This document shows positions 1 to 5,885 of a DNA stretch of 6,389 nucleotides, piece after piece (position 1 is the first letter of the stretch; each line of letters starts with the position of its first letter). The stretch covers positions 1 through 6,389 of the forward strand of contig JAOUFO010000108.1 in assembly GCA_029858165.1 (NCBI GenBank), read 5' to 3'. Made by a program: the position numbers and the translations under genes. The notes under the pieces are model-generated. The model was not told where the DNA came from. It was given only the letters and a program-made list of their open reading frames with translations, and ran no database searches. This DNA is from Deltaproteobacteria bacterium. GTDB taxonomy: Bacteria > SAR324 > JACQKK01.

Positions 1-1
1 A

Positions 2-262
2 ACCACCTCCACCGGAGAGGCTGACCCCCCTTGGATGGCCATTCCCCCCCTGATGGAAATGCCTCCTTTGGCCCGCATGGACCAGATACACCGGTTTGTG
101 CAGGGCCGAATAAAAGGCCCGGTGGATTTTTGCCAACTGACCCGGGTGCTTTCGCTGTTGGAAACCGGCCAGGGGCGGTGGCAGGTGAACCTGTCCCTCA
201 ACCGCACACTCAAAAGAGAAAAGGGACGGTTGTGGCTGACCCCCACCCGGCAAACAGGCTGA
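2..262 (+). CDS. tilS: C-terminal fragment of probable tRNA(Ile)-lysidine synthetase (TilS)
   Basis: This is an open frame with no start in the window that ends at TGA 260-262, so only the last 86 codons are present. The tail has a helical segment around IHRFVQGRIKGPVDF, then a hydrophobic helix (LTRVLSLLE), a short strand, and an end of the type LKREKGRLWL. That order (a helix that packs next to the substrate, then a strand pair ending in a basic R-E-x-x-x-L-x-L element) resembles the region after the PP-loop domain of TilS. TilS uses ATP to attach lysine to C34 of tRNA-Ile(CAU), so that the tRNA reads AUA. The gene stops soon after this element, which suggests a short-type TilS without the extra C-terminal domain. 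A position directly upstream of ftsH also fits, since tilS-ftsH is a common pair. The PP-loop motif itself lies outside the window, so the name is an inference from a weakly conserved part plus gene order. Confidence 0.6.
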   Translation, partial: TTSTGEADPPWMAIPPLMEMPPLARMDQIHRFVQGRIKGPVDFCQLTRVLSLLETGQGRWQVNLSLNRTLKREKGRLWLTPTRQTG

Positions 263-299
263 TTGGTCCGGCGCCGGGGATTAAAACCCTTGTTTCCAT

Positions 300-327
300 T
301 TGCCTTCCCCTTCATTTGGGCTATAAT
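300..327 (+). promoter_or_regulatory. Candidate sigma70-type promoter for the ftsH-cdaA-ybbR unit
   Basis: A perfect TATAAT -10 box lies at 322-327. A TTGCCT -35 box (4 of 6 matches to TTGACA) lies at 300-305, with a 16-bp spacer. It falls in the AT-richer part of the tilS-ftsH gap and points toward ftsH. Transcription would begin near 334, giving an untranslated leader of about 190 nt. The boxes are read directly from the sequence; activity is inferred. Confidence 0.6.
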
Positions 328-338
328 TTAACCCAAAT
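314..338. promoter_or_regulatory. Inverted repeat enclosing the -10 box, operator-like
   Basis: ATTTGGG at 314-320 is mirrored exactly by CCCAAAT at 332-338 around an 11-bp centre that contains the TATAAT box. Two 7-bp arms with centres about 18 bp apart fit the spacing expected for a dimeric repressor with helix-turn-helix heads, which would block RNA polymerase here. No T-run follows, so it does not look like a terminator. No specific regulator is recognised. Confidence 0.4.
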
Positions 339-393
339 ACGACCATCCAGGGGGAAACATCCACCAGCGGCCGGTTTTTAATTTTCAAGACGG

Positions 394-490
394 TCCGCCG
401 GAAGAGTTTGCTTCAAAACCACAAGCGCCACTGCACCTGACACACCGCGGCAAGGACCGGAACGGTGGGTTCCGGGGGCAGCCGGGCGGA
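394..490 (+). other. Potentially structured 5' leader of ftsH
   Basis: Within the leader, CCGGAAC (457-463) and GTTCCGG (469-475) form a perfect 7-bp stem with a 5-nt loop. Farther out, TCCGCCGG (394-401) can pair with CCGGGCGGA (482-490) if one G bulges, which would enclose the inner hairpin. The outer stem ends about 20 nt before the ftsH Shine-Dalgarno sequence. I do not recognise a known riboswitch or thermosensor consensus. No small gene is apparent in the 263-525 gap. Confidence 0.35.
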
Positions 491-510
491 AAAATTGTTC
501 CACACCCTTT

Positions 511-528
511 GGGAGTTGACCCCATTTG
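511..528 (+). promoter_or_regulatory. Ribosome binding site and TTG start of ftsH
   Basis: GGGAG at 511-515 lies 10 nt upstream of TTG at 526-528. An in-frame TGA at 517-519 rules out any earlier start. The next in-frame ATG codons fall in the middle of the first membrane helix. TTG is therefore the only start that gives an intact FtsH N-terminus. Confidence 0.85.
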
Positions 529-2340
529 AACTCCATTTTTAAAAGTCTGGCTGTTTGGATCCTCATCGGCGGGATGATGTATGTGTTGTTCACCATGATC
601 AACAGCCAGCCCCTCACCCTGGCCCAAATCACCTATTCGGAATTTCTGGCCCAGGTGGAATCGCGCAAAATCACCGAAGTGACCATCCGGGGCCGGGAAT
701 TGACCGGCCTGTACGATGACCGCACACCGTTTCAAACCTATCTGCCCCAGGACCCGGAACTGCCCGGCATCCTGATGGAAAACAGCGTGCGGGTGAAAGC
801 GGAGCCGATCAACACCGGAGGGTTGTTTCTGGCCATTTTATCCAGTTGGTTCCCCATTCTGCTCATCATCGGCATCTGGTTTATTTTTATGCGCCAAATG
901 CAGGGGGGGGGAAACCGGGCCATGAATTTCGGCAAAATAAAGGTTAAACCCCTCCAGGAGCGGGAAAATCCCATCACCTTTAAGGATGTGGCCGGGATTG
1001 ACGAATCCAGGGAGGAAGTGCAGGAAATCGTGGAATTTTTAAAGGACCCCAAGAAATTTGAAAAACTGGGGGGGGAAATCCCCAAAGGGGTGTTGCTGAT
1101 CGGCCCTCCCGGTACCGGGAAAACCCTGCTTTCCAAAGCCATCGCCGGGGAGGCGGGGGTCCCCTTCTTTTCCATCAGCGGTTCTGATTTTGTGGAAATG
1201 TTTGTGGGGGTGGGGGCCAGCCGGGTGCGGGATTTGTTTGATCAGGCCAAAAAAACGGCCCCGGCCATTATTTTTATAGACGAAATTGACGCGGTGGGAC
1301 GCCACCGGGGAACCGGCCTGGGTGGAGGCCATGATGAACGGGAACAGACCTTAAACCAGCTTTTGGTTGAAATGGACGGTTTTGAGGCCAACGCCGGGGT
1401 GATTGTGATTGCCGCCACCAACCGGGCGGATGTATTGGACCCGGCCCTGATGCGGCCCGGCCGGTTTGACCGCCATGTGGTGGTCCCCCTGCCGGACATC
1501 CGGGGGCGGGAGGCCATTCTGAAGGTTCACATGGCATCGGTCAATCTGGCGGTGAAGGTGGATTTAACCGTGGTGGCCAAGGGCACCCCCGGTTTTACCG
1601 GCGCGGACCTGGCCAATCTGGTAAACGAGGCCGCCCTATGGGCCGCCCGTCAAAACAAAGAACAGGTGGAACAGGAGGATTTTGAATACGCCAAAGACAA
1701 AGTGATGATGGGGTCCGAACGCAGGTCCATGCTGATCCCGGACCATGAGAAAAAAATAACCGCCTACCATGAGGCCGGCCATGCCCTGGTGGCGGCCATC
1801 ACCCCCGGAATGGACCCCGTACACAAAGTCACCATTATTCCCCGGGGCCGGGCACTGGGCCTTACCCAGCTGCTGCCCGCGGAGGACCGCCACAGTTACT
1901 CCCGAACCCAGTTGGTGGCCCGCATTTCCATGATGCTGGGAGGCCGGGCCGCCGAAGAATTGACCTTTAACCAGTTTACCACCGGCGCATCCAACGATAT
2001 TCAGCAGGTGACCAATCTGGCCCGCAGGATGGTGATTCAATGGGGGATGAGTGACCAGATGGGACCGGTATCCTACACCGAGGGTGGGGAAAACGTTTTT
2101 CTGGGCCGGGACATCAACCAGCACGCCACCTTCAGCCAAAACACCGCCGCCCGGATAGACAACGAAATCCGGGGGCTGATCACCCGTTGTTACAGCTACG
2201 CGGTGGATACCCTGAAAAAATACAACGGCGCCCTGGTCTCCCTGGCGGAAGCGTTGGTGGAAAACGAAACCCTGGACGGGGAGGACGTCAAACGGATTTT
2301 GTATCAACATTACCCTGAACTGGCGGGGGAAAAAGGATGA
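526..2340 (+). CDS. ftsH: ATP-dependent zinc metalloprotease FtsH
   Basis: This is a membrane-anchored AAA+ protease that forms hexamers and extracts and degrades misfolded membrane proteins and short-lived regulators on the cytoplasmic side. In the 604 residues I see a first membrane helix at about 5-25, a periplasmic domain at about 30-97, a second helix at about 99-122, and a glycine linker. The AAA+ domain follows, with Walker A GPPGTGKT (193-200), the pore-loop segment FVEMFVGVG (222-230), Walker B IIFIDEID (248-255) and the second region of homology at 298-316 with Arg fingers R313 and R316. The protease domain has the zinc motif HEAGH (415-419) and the likely third zinc ligand D491 in TTGASND. 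Length is slightly short of the roughly 640 residues of E. coli FtsH because the tail ends soon after the last helical bundle; all catalytic parts are present. It starts at TTG. cdaA follows 42 nt downstream in the same frame. A run of nine G encodes the linker after the second helix. Confidence 0.98.
   Translation: MNSIFKSLAVWILIGGMMYVLFTMINSQPLTLAQITYSEFLAQVESRKITEVTIRGRELTGLYDDRTPFQTYLPQDPELPGILMENSVRVKAEPINTGGLFLAILSSWFPILLIIGIWFIFMRQMQGGGNRAMNFGKIKVKPLQERENPITFKDVAGIDESREEVQEIVEFLKDPKKFEKLGGEIPKGVLLIGPPGTGKTLLSKAIAGEAGVPFFSISGSDFVEMFVGVGASRVRDLFDQAKKTAPAIIFIDEIDAVGRHRGTGLGGGHDEREQTLNQLLVEMDGFEANAGVIVIAATNRADVLDPALMRPGRFDRHVVVPLPDIRGREAILKVHMASVNLAVKVDLTVVAKGTPGFTGADLANLVNEAALWAARQNKEQVEQEDFEYAKDKVMMGSERRSMLIPDHEKKITAYHEAGHALVAAITPGMDPVHKVTIIPRGRALGLTQLLPAEDRHSYSRTQLVARISMMLGGRAAEELTFNQFTTGASNDIQQVTNLARRMVIQWGMSDQMGPVSYTEGGENVFLGRDINQHATFSQNTAARIDNEIRGLITRCYSYAVDTLKKYNGALVSLAEALVENETLDGEDVKRILYQHYPELAGEKG
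903..911 (+). repeat. Run of nine G within ftsH
   Basis: G9 lies in codons for the glycine linker just after the second membrane helix of FtsH. A second run of eight G lies at 1068-1075, just before Walker A. Runs of this length are places where replication slippage can shift the frame; here the frame is intact. Confidence 0.6.
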
Positions 2341-2355
2341 CCGGAAATTTTCCGG
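2341..2355. repeat. Perfect palindrome directly after the ftsH stop
   Basis: CCGGAAATTTTCCGG begins at the base after the ftsH TGA. It reads as CCGGAAA and TTTCCGG around a single T. As RNA it could form a 6-bp stem with a 3-nt loop. No T-run follows, so it is not a standard terminator. It may be an mRNA processing or stabilising element, or chance. Confidence 0.4.
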
Positions 2356-2370
2356 GGACCCTCCACCCAT

Positions 2371-2385
2371 AGGCGGAACACCTTG
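2371..2385 (+). promoter_or_regulatory. Ribosome binding site and TTG start of cdaA
   Basis: AGGCGG at 2371-2376, one mismatch from AGGAGG, sits 6 nt before TTG at 2383-2385. No ATG, GTG or other TTG occurs in this frame between the ftsH stop and this codon, and the next Met is at residue 38, inside the second membrane helix. TTG is therefore the best start. Confidence 0.75.
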
Positions 2386-3192
2386 CTCAATCTGATCGCC
2401 ACCATCCGCATTTCTGATTTTATAGACATTGCCCTGCTGGCCATTGTCATTTACCGGTTTCTGCTGCTCATCAAAGGGACCCGTACCATTCCCATGATGA
2501 TCGGCCTGACGGTGCTGCTGGGAGGGACCTATGTGCTGGCCCGGCTGTTTTCTCTGGATGCCACCGGCTGGCTGGTGGAAAACACGGTGGGATCGGCCGT
2601 GGTGATTCTGGTGGTGTTGTTCCAAACCGATATTCGCAACGCCCTGGCCCAGGTGGGATTGACCACCATGTTCCGGGAGTCCTCCCCCGTCAGCCGGAAA
2701 GACCTGATTGACGAAGTGGTTCAAACCGCTTTTTCCCTCAGCCGCAGAAAAGTGGGGGCGCTGATCGTGCTGGAGCGGGAAAGCGGCCTGAGAAATTATA
2801 TAGAACAGGGAAAACTGGTGATGGCGGTGCCCTCGGCAGAGTTGATGGAATCCCTGTTTCACACCAGTTCGCCCCTGCATGACGGCGCGGTGATCATCAA
2901 CCGGGATGGCCGGTTGGCCGCCGCGGGGTGTATTCTGCCCCTGACCTCCACCAAACTGCCCAACACCAAAATGGGAACCCGCCATCGGGCCGCCATGGGC
3001 ATTTCGGAGGAAACCGATGCCCTGGTGGTGGTGGTTTCGGAAGAGCGGGGGCAGGTTTCACTGGTTCACAAAGGGTCCATGCAGGTAAACATGGATAAAT
3101 CCGCCCTGCACGAATCCCTTACCACCATTTTCCAAGAATACGACCGGACCAATGGCCTTGCGTCTAAAACCCGCCAAACTTTTTCAGCCTGA
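2383..3192 (+). CDS. cdaA: Diadenylate cyclase CdaA (membrane c-di-AMP synthase)
   Basis: The enzyme condenses two ATP into cyclic di-AMP and two pyrophosphates; in well-studied bacteria c-di-AMP controls potassium and osmolyte uptake and cell-wall balance. The 269 residues match the CdaA (DacA) layout: three N-terminal membrane helices at about 13-30, 36-54 and 65-81, including the family segment IYRFLLLIKGTR (23-34), a connector at about 82-105, then the DAC (DisA_N) domain at about 106-245. The two signature motifs are intact: DGA at 167-169 in SPLHDGAVI, and RHR at 200-202 in GTRHRAAMG. Length is typical of the family, so full activity is expected. The gene starts at TTG and lies 42 nt after ftsH. 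ybbR, which encodes its usual regulatory partner, follows directly and may overlap it by 41 nt, suggesting coupled translation. DisA is excluded because the membrane helices are at the N-terminus and there is no DNA-binding tail. Confidence 0.97.
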   Translation: MLNLIATIRISDFIDIALLAIVIYRFLLLIKGTRTIPMMIGLTVLLGGTYVLARLFSLDATGWLVENTVGSAVVILVVLFQTDIRNALAQVGLTTMFRESSPVSRKDLIDEVVQTAFSLSRRKVGALIVLERESGLRNYIEQGKLVMAVPSAELMESLFHTSSPLHDGAVIINRDGRLAAAGCILPLTSTKLPNTKMGTRHRAAMGISEETDALVVVVSEERGQVSLVHKGSMQVNMDKSALHESLTTIFQEYDRTNGLASKTRQTFSA

Positions 3193-4231
3193 GGATCCAT
3201 CCCTTGCATCCGGGATGGCCTGGGCCAGGGTATGGCTTACCCAGAATCTTCAGCTTAAGCTGCTTTCGCTTTTTTTGGCCCTGACCATCTGGGGGTTTGT
3301 GGCCCCCCAGCGCCGGGGAGAAACATCTGAAATCAAGTTTTTTTCTCCGCTGGTGCTTAAAAACATCCCCCCCAACGTGGCCATCACCTCGGACCCGGCC
3401 CAATCCATCAACGTGCTGGTGCGGATTCCGCGGGCAATGGCCAACAACATCAATCCCAGCCGGTTTCAGGTGAATCTGGATTTGTCCAACCAGATGGTGG
3501 GGGCGTTTGATTATCCGCTAACCGGTAAAAACGTGGTGTACAACAACCAACCCCTGCCGGAAGGGCTGGAGGTGTTGCAGATCACCCCCAACCTGATTCC
3601 TCTTACCCTGGAGGAAATGGTGGAAAAAGAGCTGCCCATCAAACCCCAGTTGGCCGGAGATGTAAAATCCGGTTATGAAATCCTGTTTGTCAAAATCACC
3701 CCTTCCAGTGCCAAATTGATGGGTCCCCGCTCCGTTTTGCAAAAACTGAACCGGGTGTACACCAAACCCCTGGATGTTCAGGACCTCTCCTCAACCGTGG
3801 GAATGAACGTCAGTTTGAATCTGGTGGATCATGTGCGGCCTGCCGACCCCAATGAAAATTATTTCCAGGCGGAAATCAAAGTGGGGCTGCTCACTTCACG
3901 GCTCCAGATACAGGATATTCCGGTGATTTTTGAACATGCCGAATACATTTACCAATCCAGCGCCCAAAATGTGAATGTGTTTGTGGTGGGTCCCATAGAT
4001 GAGGTAAAAAAAATAACCAATAAAAACGTGTATGCCATTGTGGACATGCGAAAATACCCCCCCGGAGACCACCGGGGTCTTTCTCCCAAGGTGATGCTGC
4101 CGGAAGGGGTGAGAGTGCTGGAGCAATGGCCGATTGTGGATTTGTTTGTCCTGCCCCGGAAGATCAAGGATATTCCGCCCCCCAAAAACAAGGGGCACGC
4201 TTCAAAGAACCCGTCCCGAAACGGAAAATAG
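3152..4231 (+). CDS. ybbR: YbbR-domain protein (CdaR-like), probable CdaA regulator
   Basis: This is a single-pass membrane protein. A basic N-terminus precedes one hydrophobic helix at about 34-50 (LKLLSLFLALTIWGFV), so the rest should face the periplasm. That part divides into three YbbR-like beta-rich repeats at about 64-155, 157-248 and 251-335. The repeat marks include a strand with NIPPN (71-75) and the sequences ELPIKPQLAG (160-169) and IQDIPVIF (253-260). The tail is basic and proline-rich. In Firmicutes, YbbR/CdaR binds CdaA through the membrane part and modulates c-di-AMP synthesis; the same role is inferred here from adjacency. Start choice is open. ATG 3152 gives 359 residues and overlaps cdaA by 41 nt. 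ATG 3215 gives 338 residues and an N-terminus more like other YbbR proteins, with few residues before the helix. Neither has a strong Shine-Dalgarno. It is the last gene before a terminator. Confidence 0.9.
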   Translation: MALRLKPAKLFQPEDPSLASGMAWARVWLTQNLQLKLLSLFLALTIWGFVAPQRRGETSEIKFFSPLVLKNIPPNVAITSDPAQSINVLVRIPRAMANNINPSRFQVNLDLSNQMVGAFDYPLTGKNVVYNNQPLPEGLEVLQITPNLIPLTLEEMVEKELPIKPQLAGDVKSGYEILFVKITPSSAKLMGPRSVLQKLNRVYTKPLDVQDLSSTVGMNVSLNLVDHVRPADPNENYFQAEIKVGLLTSRLQIQDIPVIFEHAEYIYQSSAQNVNVFVVGPIDEVKKITNKNVYAIVDMRKYPPGDHRGLSPKVMLPEGVRVLEQWPIVDLFVLPRKIKDIPPPKNKGHASKNPSRNGK

Positions 4232-4250
4232 AGATAGGCCTGCGACATCC

Positions 4251-4285
4251 AATCCCCCGATTTTTTATCAAAACGGGGGATTTTT
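4251..4285 (+). terminator. Intrinsic terminator after ybbR
   Basis: AATCCCCCG (4251-4259) pairs perfectly with CGGGGGATT (4274-4282), a 9-bp stem that is G/C-rich in its inner part, around a 14-nt AT-rich loop. The 3' arm runs into TTTTT (4281-4285). It lies 20 nt after the ybbR stop and probably ends the ftsH-cdaA-ybbR transcript. Confidence 0.85.
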
Positions 4286-4311
4286 GCAGGTATGCGGAAG
4301 TCTCATAGAAT
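4284..4311 (+). promoter_or_regulatory. Candidate promoter for the rng-rluD unit
   Basis: TAGAAT (4306-4311, 5 of 6 matches to TATAAT) lies 16 bp after a weaker TTGCAG (4284-4289, 3 of 6 matches to TTGACA). The -35 box begins inside the T-run of the preceding terminator. Transcription would start near 4318, giving a leader of about 65 nt before rng. The position between a terminator and a start codon supports it, but the -35 box is weak. Confidence 0.5.
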
Positions 4312-4382
4312 GATTCAGGGAACACGTTCTTCCCCCGGCCGGATGAATCCATCGGCAAAAAAGACATTTCAACGGAAAACCC

Positions 4383-5885
4383 ATGAAAGAAATCATCATC
4401 AATCATGCTCCCCACGAAACCAGGGTTTCGGTGCTGGAAGGCGGACAGGTTACGGAATTATACCATGAGCGGGATAAAGAACGCGGCGTGGTGGGCAACA
4501 TTTACAAAGGACGGGTGGTCAAGGTGCTGCCCGGCATGGAATCGGCCTTTGTGGATATCGGCCTGGAAAAAGCCTCGTTTTTGTATGTGGATGATGTCCT
4601 TTCGGACAGCTCGCTTTTGGAGGATTTTGACGAGGACATGCCGGACCACCGCCGGGGAGGGGGCCAGCGCCGGGAAAAACGGGCACCGATCAATCAATTG
4701 CTCAAGGAAGGCCAGGAAATCCTGGTGCAGGTATCCAAGGGGCCCATCGGCACCAAAGGGGCCCGCATCACCGGCCATGTCAGTTTGCCGGGCCGGAATC
4801 TGGTGTTTATGCCCACCATGGAAAACGTGGGGGTTTCCCGCCAGATCACCGAGGAATCCGAACGGCAGCGGCTGAAATCCATCGTCAACCGGCTGAAGCC
4901 CCACCACACCGGGTTTATCATCCGCACCGTGGCGGAAGGCCGCCAGGAGGATGAACTGCGATCGGATATCAATTATCTGGTGTCCCTGTGGGATACCATC
5001 CGCAAGCGGTACAACGAATCCGAGGCCCCGGCGGTGGTGTACCGGGACCTTTCCATCACCTACCGGGTCATCCGGGATATGCTGAACCCGGATGTATCCC
5101 GGCTGGTGGTGGACAACGATGAGGAATACAAAGGGGTGCGCCATTTTTTAAAAAACTACCTGCCCCGGTATGCTTCGGTGGTGGAGCCTTTCACCCGGCG
5201 GGAGCCGATTTTTGACCATTACGGCATTGAAGAGGTGATAGACCGGGCCTTGGCCCAAAAAGTCTGGCTGCGGTCCGGCGGATACCTGGTGATCAACCAG
5301 ACCGAGGCCCTGACCGCCATTGACGTGAACACCGGCCGTTTTGTGGGCAAAGGCAGCCATGAGGAGACCATATTCAAAACCAACCTGGAGGCGGCCCAGG
5401 AGGTGGTCTATCAGTTAAAACTGCGCAACATCGGCGGAATCATCATCATTGATTTCATTGATATGGAAGCCCAGACCAACCGCCAAAAGGTGTACCAGGC
5501 CTTAAAGGATGAGCTGAAAAAAGACAAAGCCCGCAGCAAAATCCTCCAAATATCGGAAATCGGGCTGGTGGAAATGACCCGCAAACGGGACCGGGAGAAT
5601 CTGGCCCGGCTGATCAGCCAGCCCTGCCCCTATTGTGATGGAACCGGGCGGGTGAAATCCCTCACCACCATCAGCTTTGAGCTGTTCAGAGAGATAGAAC
5701 GGCAGCGGGGGGCCTCCCCCAAAATGGGGGATCTGACCGTCAACGTCCACCCGGATGTGGCGGAACACCTGCTGGTGGATGAGGCGGAACACCTGGAAAA
5801 ACTGCAAAAGGTGATCGGAAAAAAAATTTCCATCCGCTCCATGGAAAGTCTGCACATTGAACAATATGAAATCTTTGAGTTTTGA
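4383..5885 (+). CDS. rng: Ribonuclease G (RNase E/G family endoribonuclease)
   Basis: This is a single-strand-specific endoribonuclease that in E. coli matures the 5' end of 16S rRNA and takes part in mRNA decay. In the 500 residues I see an N-terminal RNase H-like strand part (1-35) and an S1 RNA-binding domain at about 36-130 that opens with VVGNIYKGRVVKVLPGM. The S1 domain is interrupted by a charged insert at about 72-105, usual for RNase G. The 5'-sensor and catalytic region follow. The two metal-binding aspartates are D314 in TAIDVNTGR and D357 in IIIIDFIDM. The zinc-link motif is CPYC (415-418). The protein ends with a small domain finishing in YEIFEF and has no long disordered scaffold, so RNase G fits better than RNase E; E. 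coli RNase G has 489 residues. The ATG is preceded by a weak GGAA at 4374-4377. The stop overlaps the rluD start region by 20 nt. Confidence 0.97.
   Translation: MKEIIINHAPHETRVSVLEGGQVTELYHERDKERGVVGNIYKGRVVKVLPGMESAFVDIGLEKASFLYVDDVLSDSSLLEDFDEDMPDHRRGGGQRREKRAPINQLLKEGQEILVQVSKGPIGTKGARITGHVSLPGRNLVFMPTMENVGVSRQITEESERQRLKSIVNRLKPHHTGFIIRTVAEGRQEDELRSDINYLVSLWDTIRKRYNESEAPAVVYRDLSITYRVIRDMLNPDVSRLVVDNDEEYKGVRHFLKNYLPRYASVVEPFTRREPIFDHYGIEEVIDRALAQKVWLRSGGYLVINQTEALTAIDVNTGRFVGKGSHEETIFKTNLEAAQEVVYQLKLRNIGGIIIIDFIDMEAQTNRQKVYQALKDELKKDKARSKILQISEIGLVEMTRKRDRENLARLISQPCPYCDGTGRVKSLTTISFELFREIERQRGASPKMGDLTVNVHPDVAEHLLVDEAEHLEKLQKVIGKKISIRSMESLHIEQYEIFEF

Noticed and set aside
268..277. CCGGCGCCGG palindrome after the tilS stop as a terminator
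   Set aside because: It leaves no proper loop and is not followed by a T-run.
289..317. Heat-shock (sigma32-like) promoter upstream of ftsH
   Set aside because: CTTGTT followed by CCCCTTCATTT at 12 bp resembles the consensus only in part, and the spacing is short. The overlapping sigma70-type boxes are clearly better.
31..381. Forward open frame of 116 codons at the window start
   Set aside because: It overlaps the probable tilS tail in another frame, has Pro/Gly-rich composition and no family resemblance, and runs through the promoter region.
520..527. CCCCATTT, a match to a sigma32 -10 element
   Set aside because: It overlaps the ftsH start codon, so it could not produce the ftsH message, and no suitable -35 lies upstream.
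2338..2355. UGA plus hairpin as a selenocysteine insertion site in ftsH
   Set aside because: FtsH ends naturally at this point, the stem starts immediately after UGA with a tiny loop, and no conserved cysteine or selenocysteine is expected there.
1636..2985. Antisense open frame of 449 codons across ftsH and cdaA
   Set aside because: It is rich in Gly, His and Gln with no recognisable domain, and it opposes two certain genes. Its openness follows from the codon bias of the + strand genes.
5707..5730. G-run and C-run hairpins in rng
   Set aside because: They lie inside a conserved coding region and are explained by Gly/Pro/Ser codons in a G/C-rich gene.
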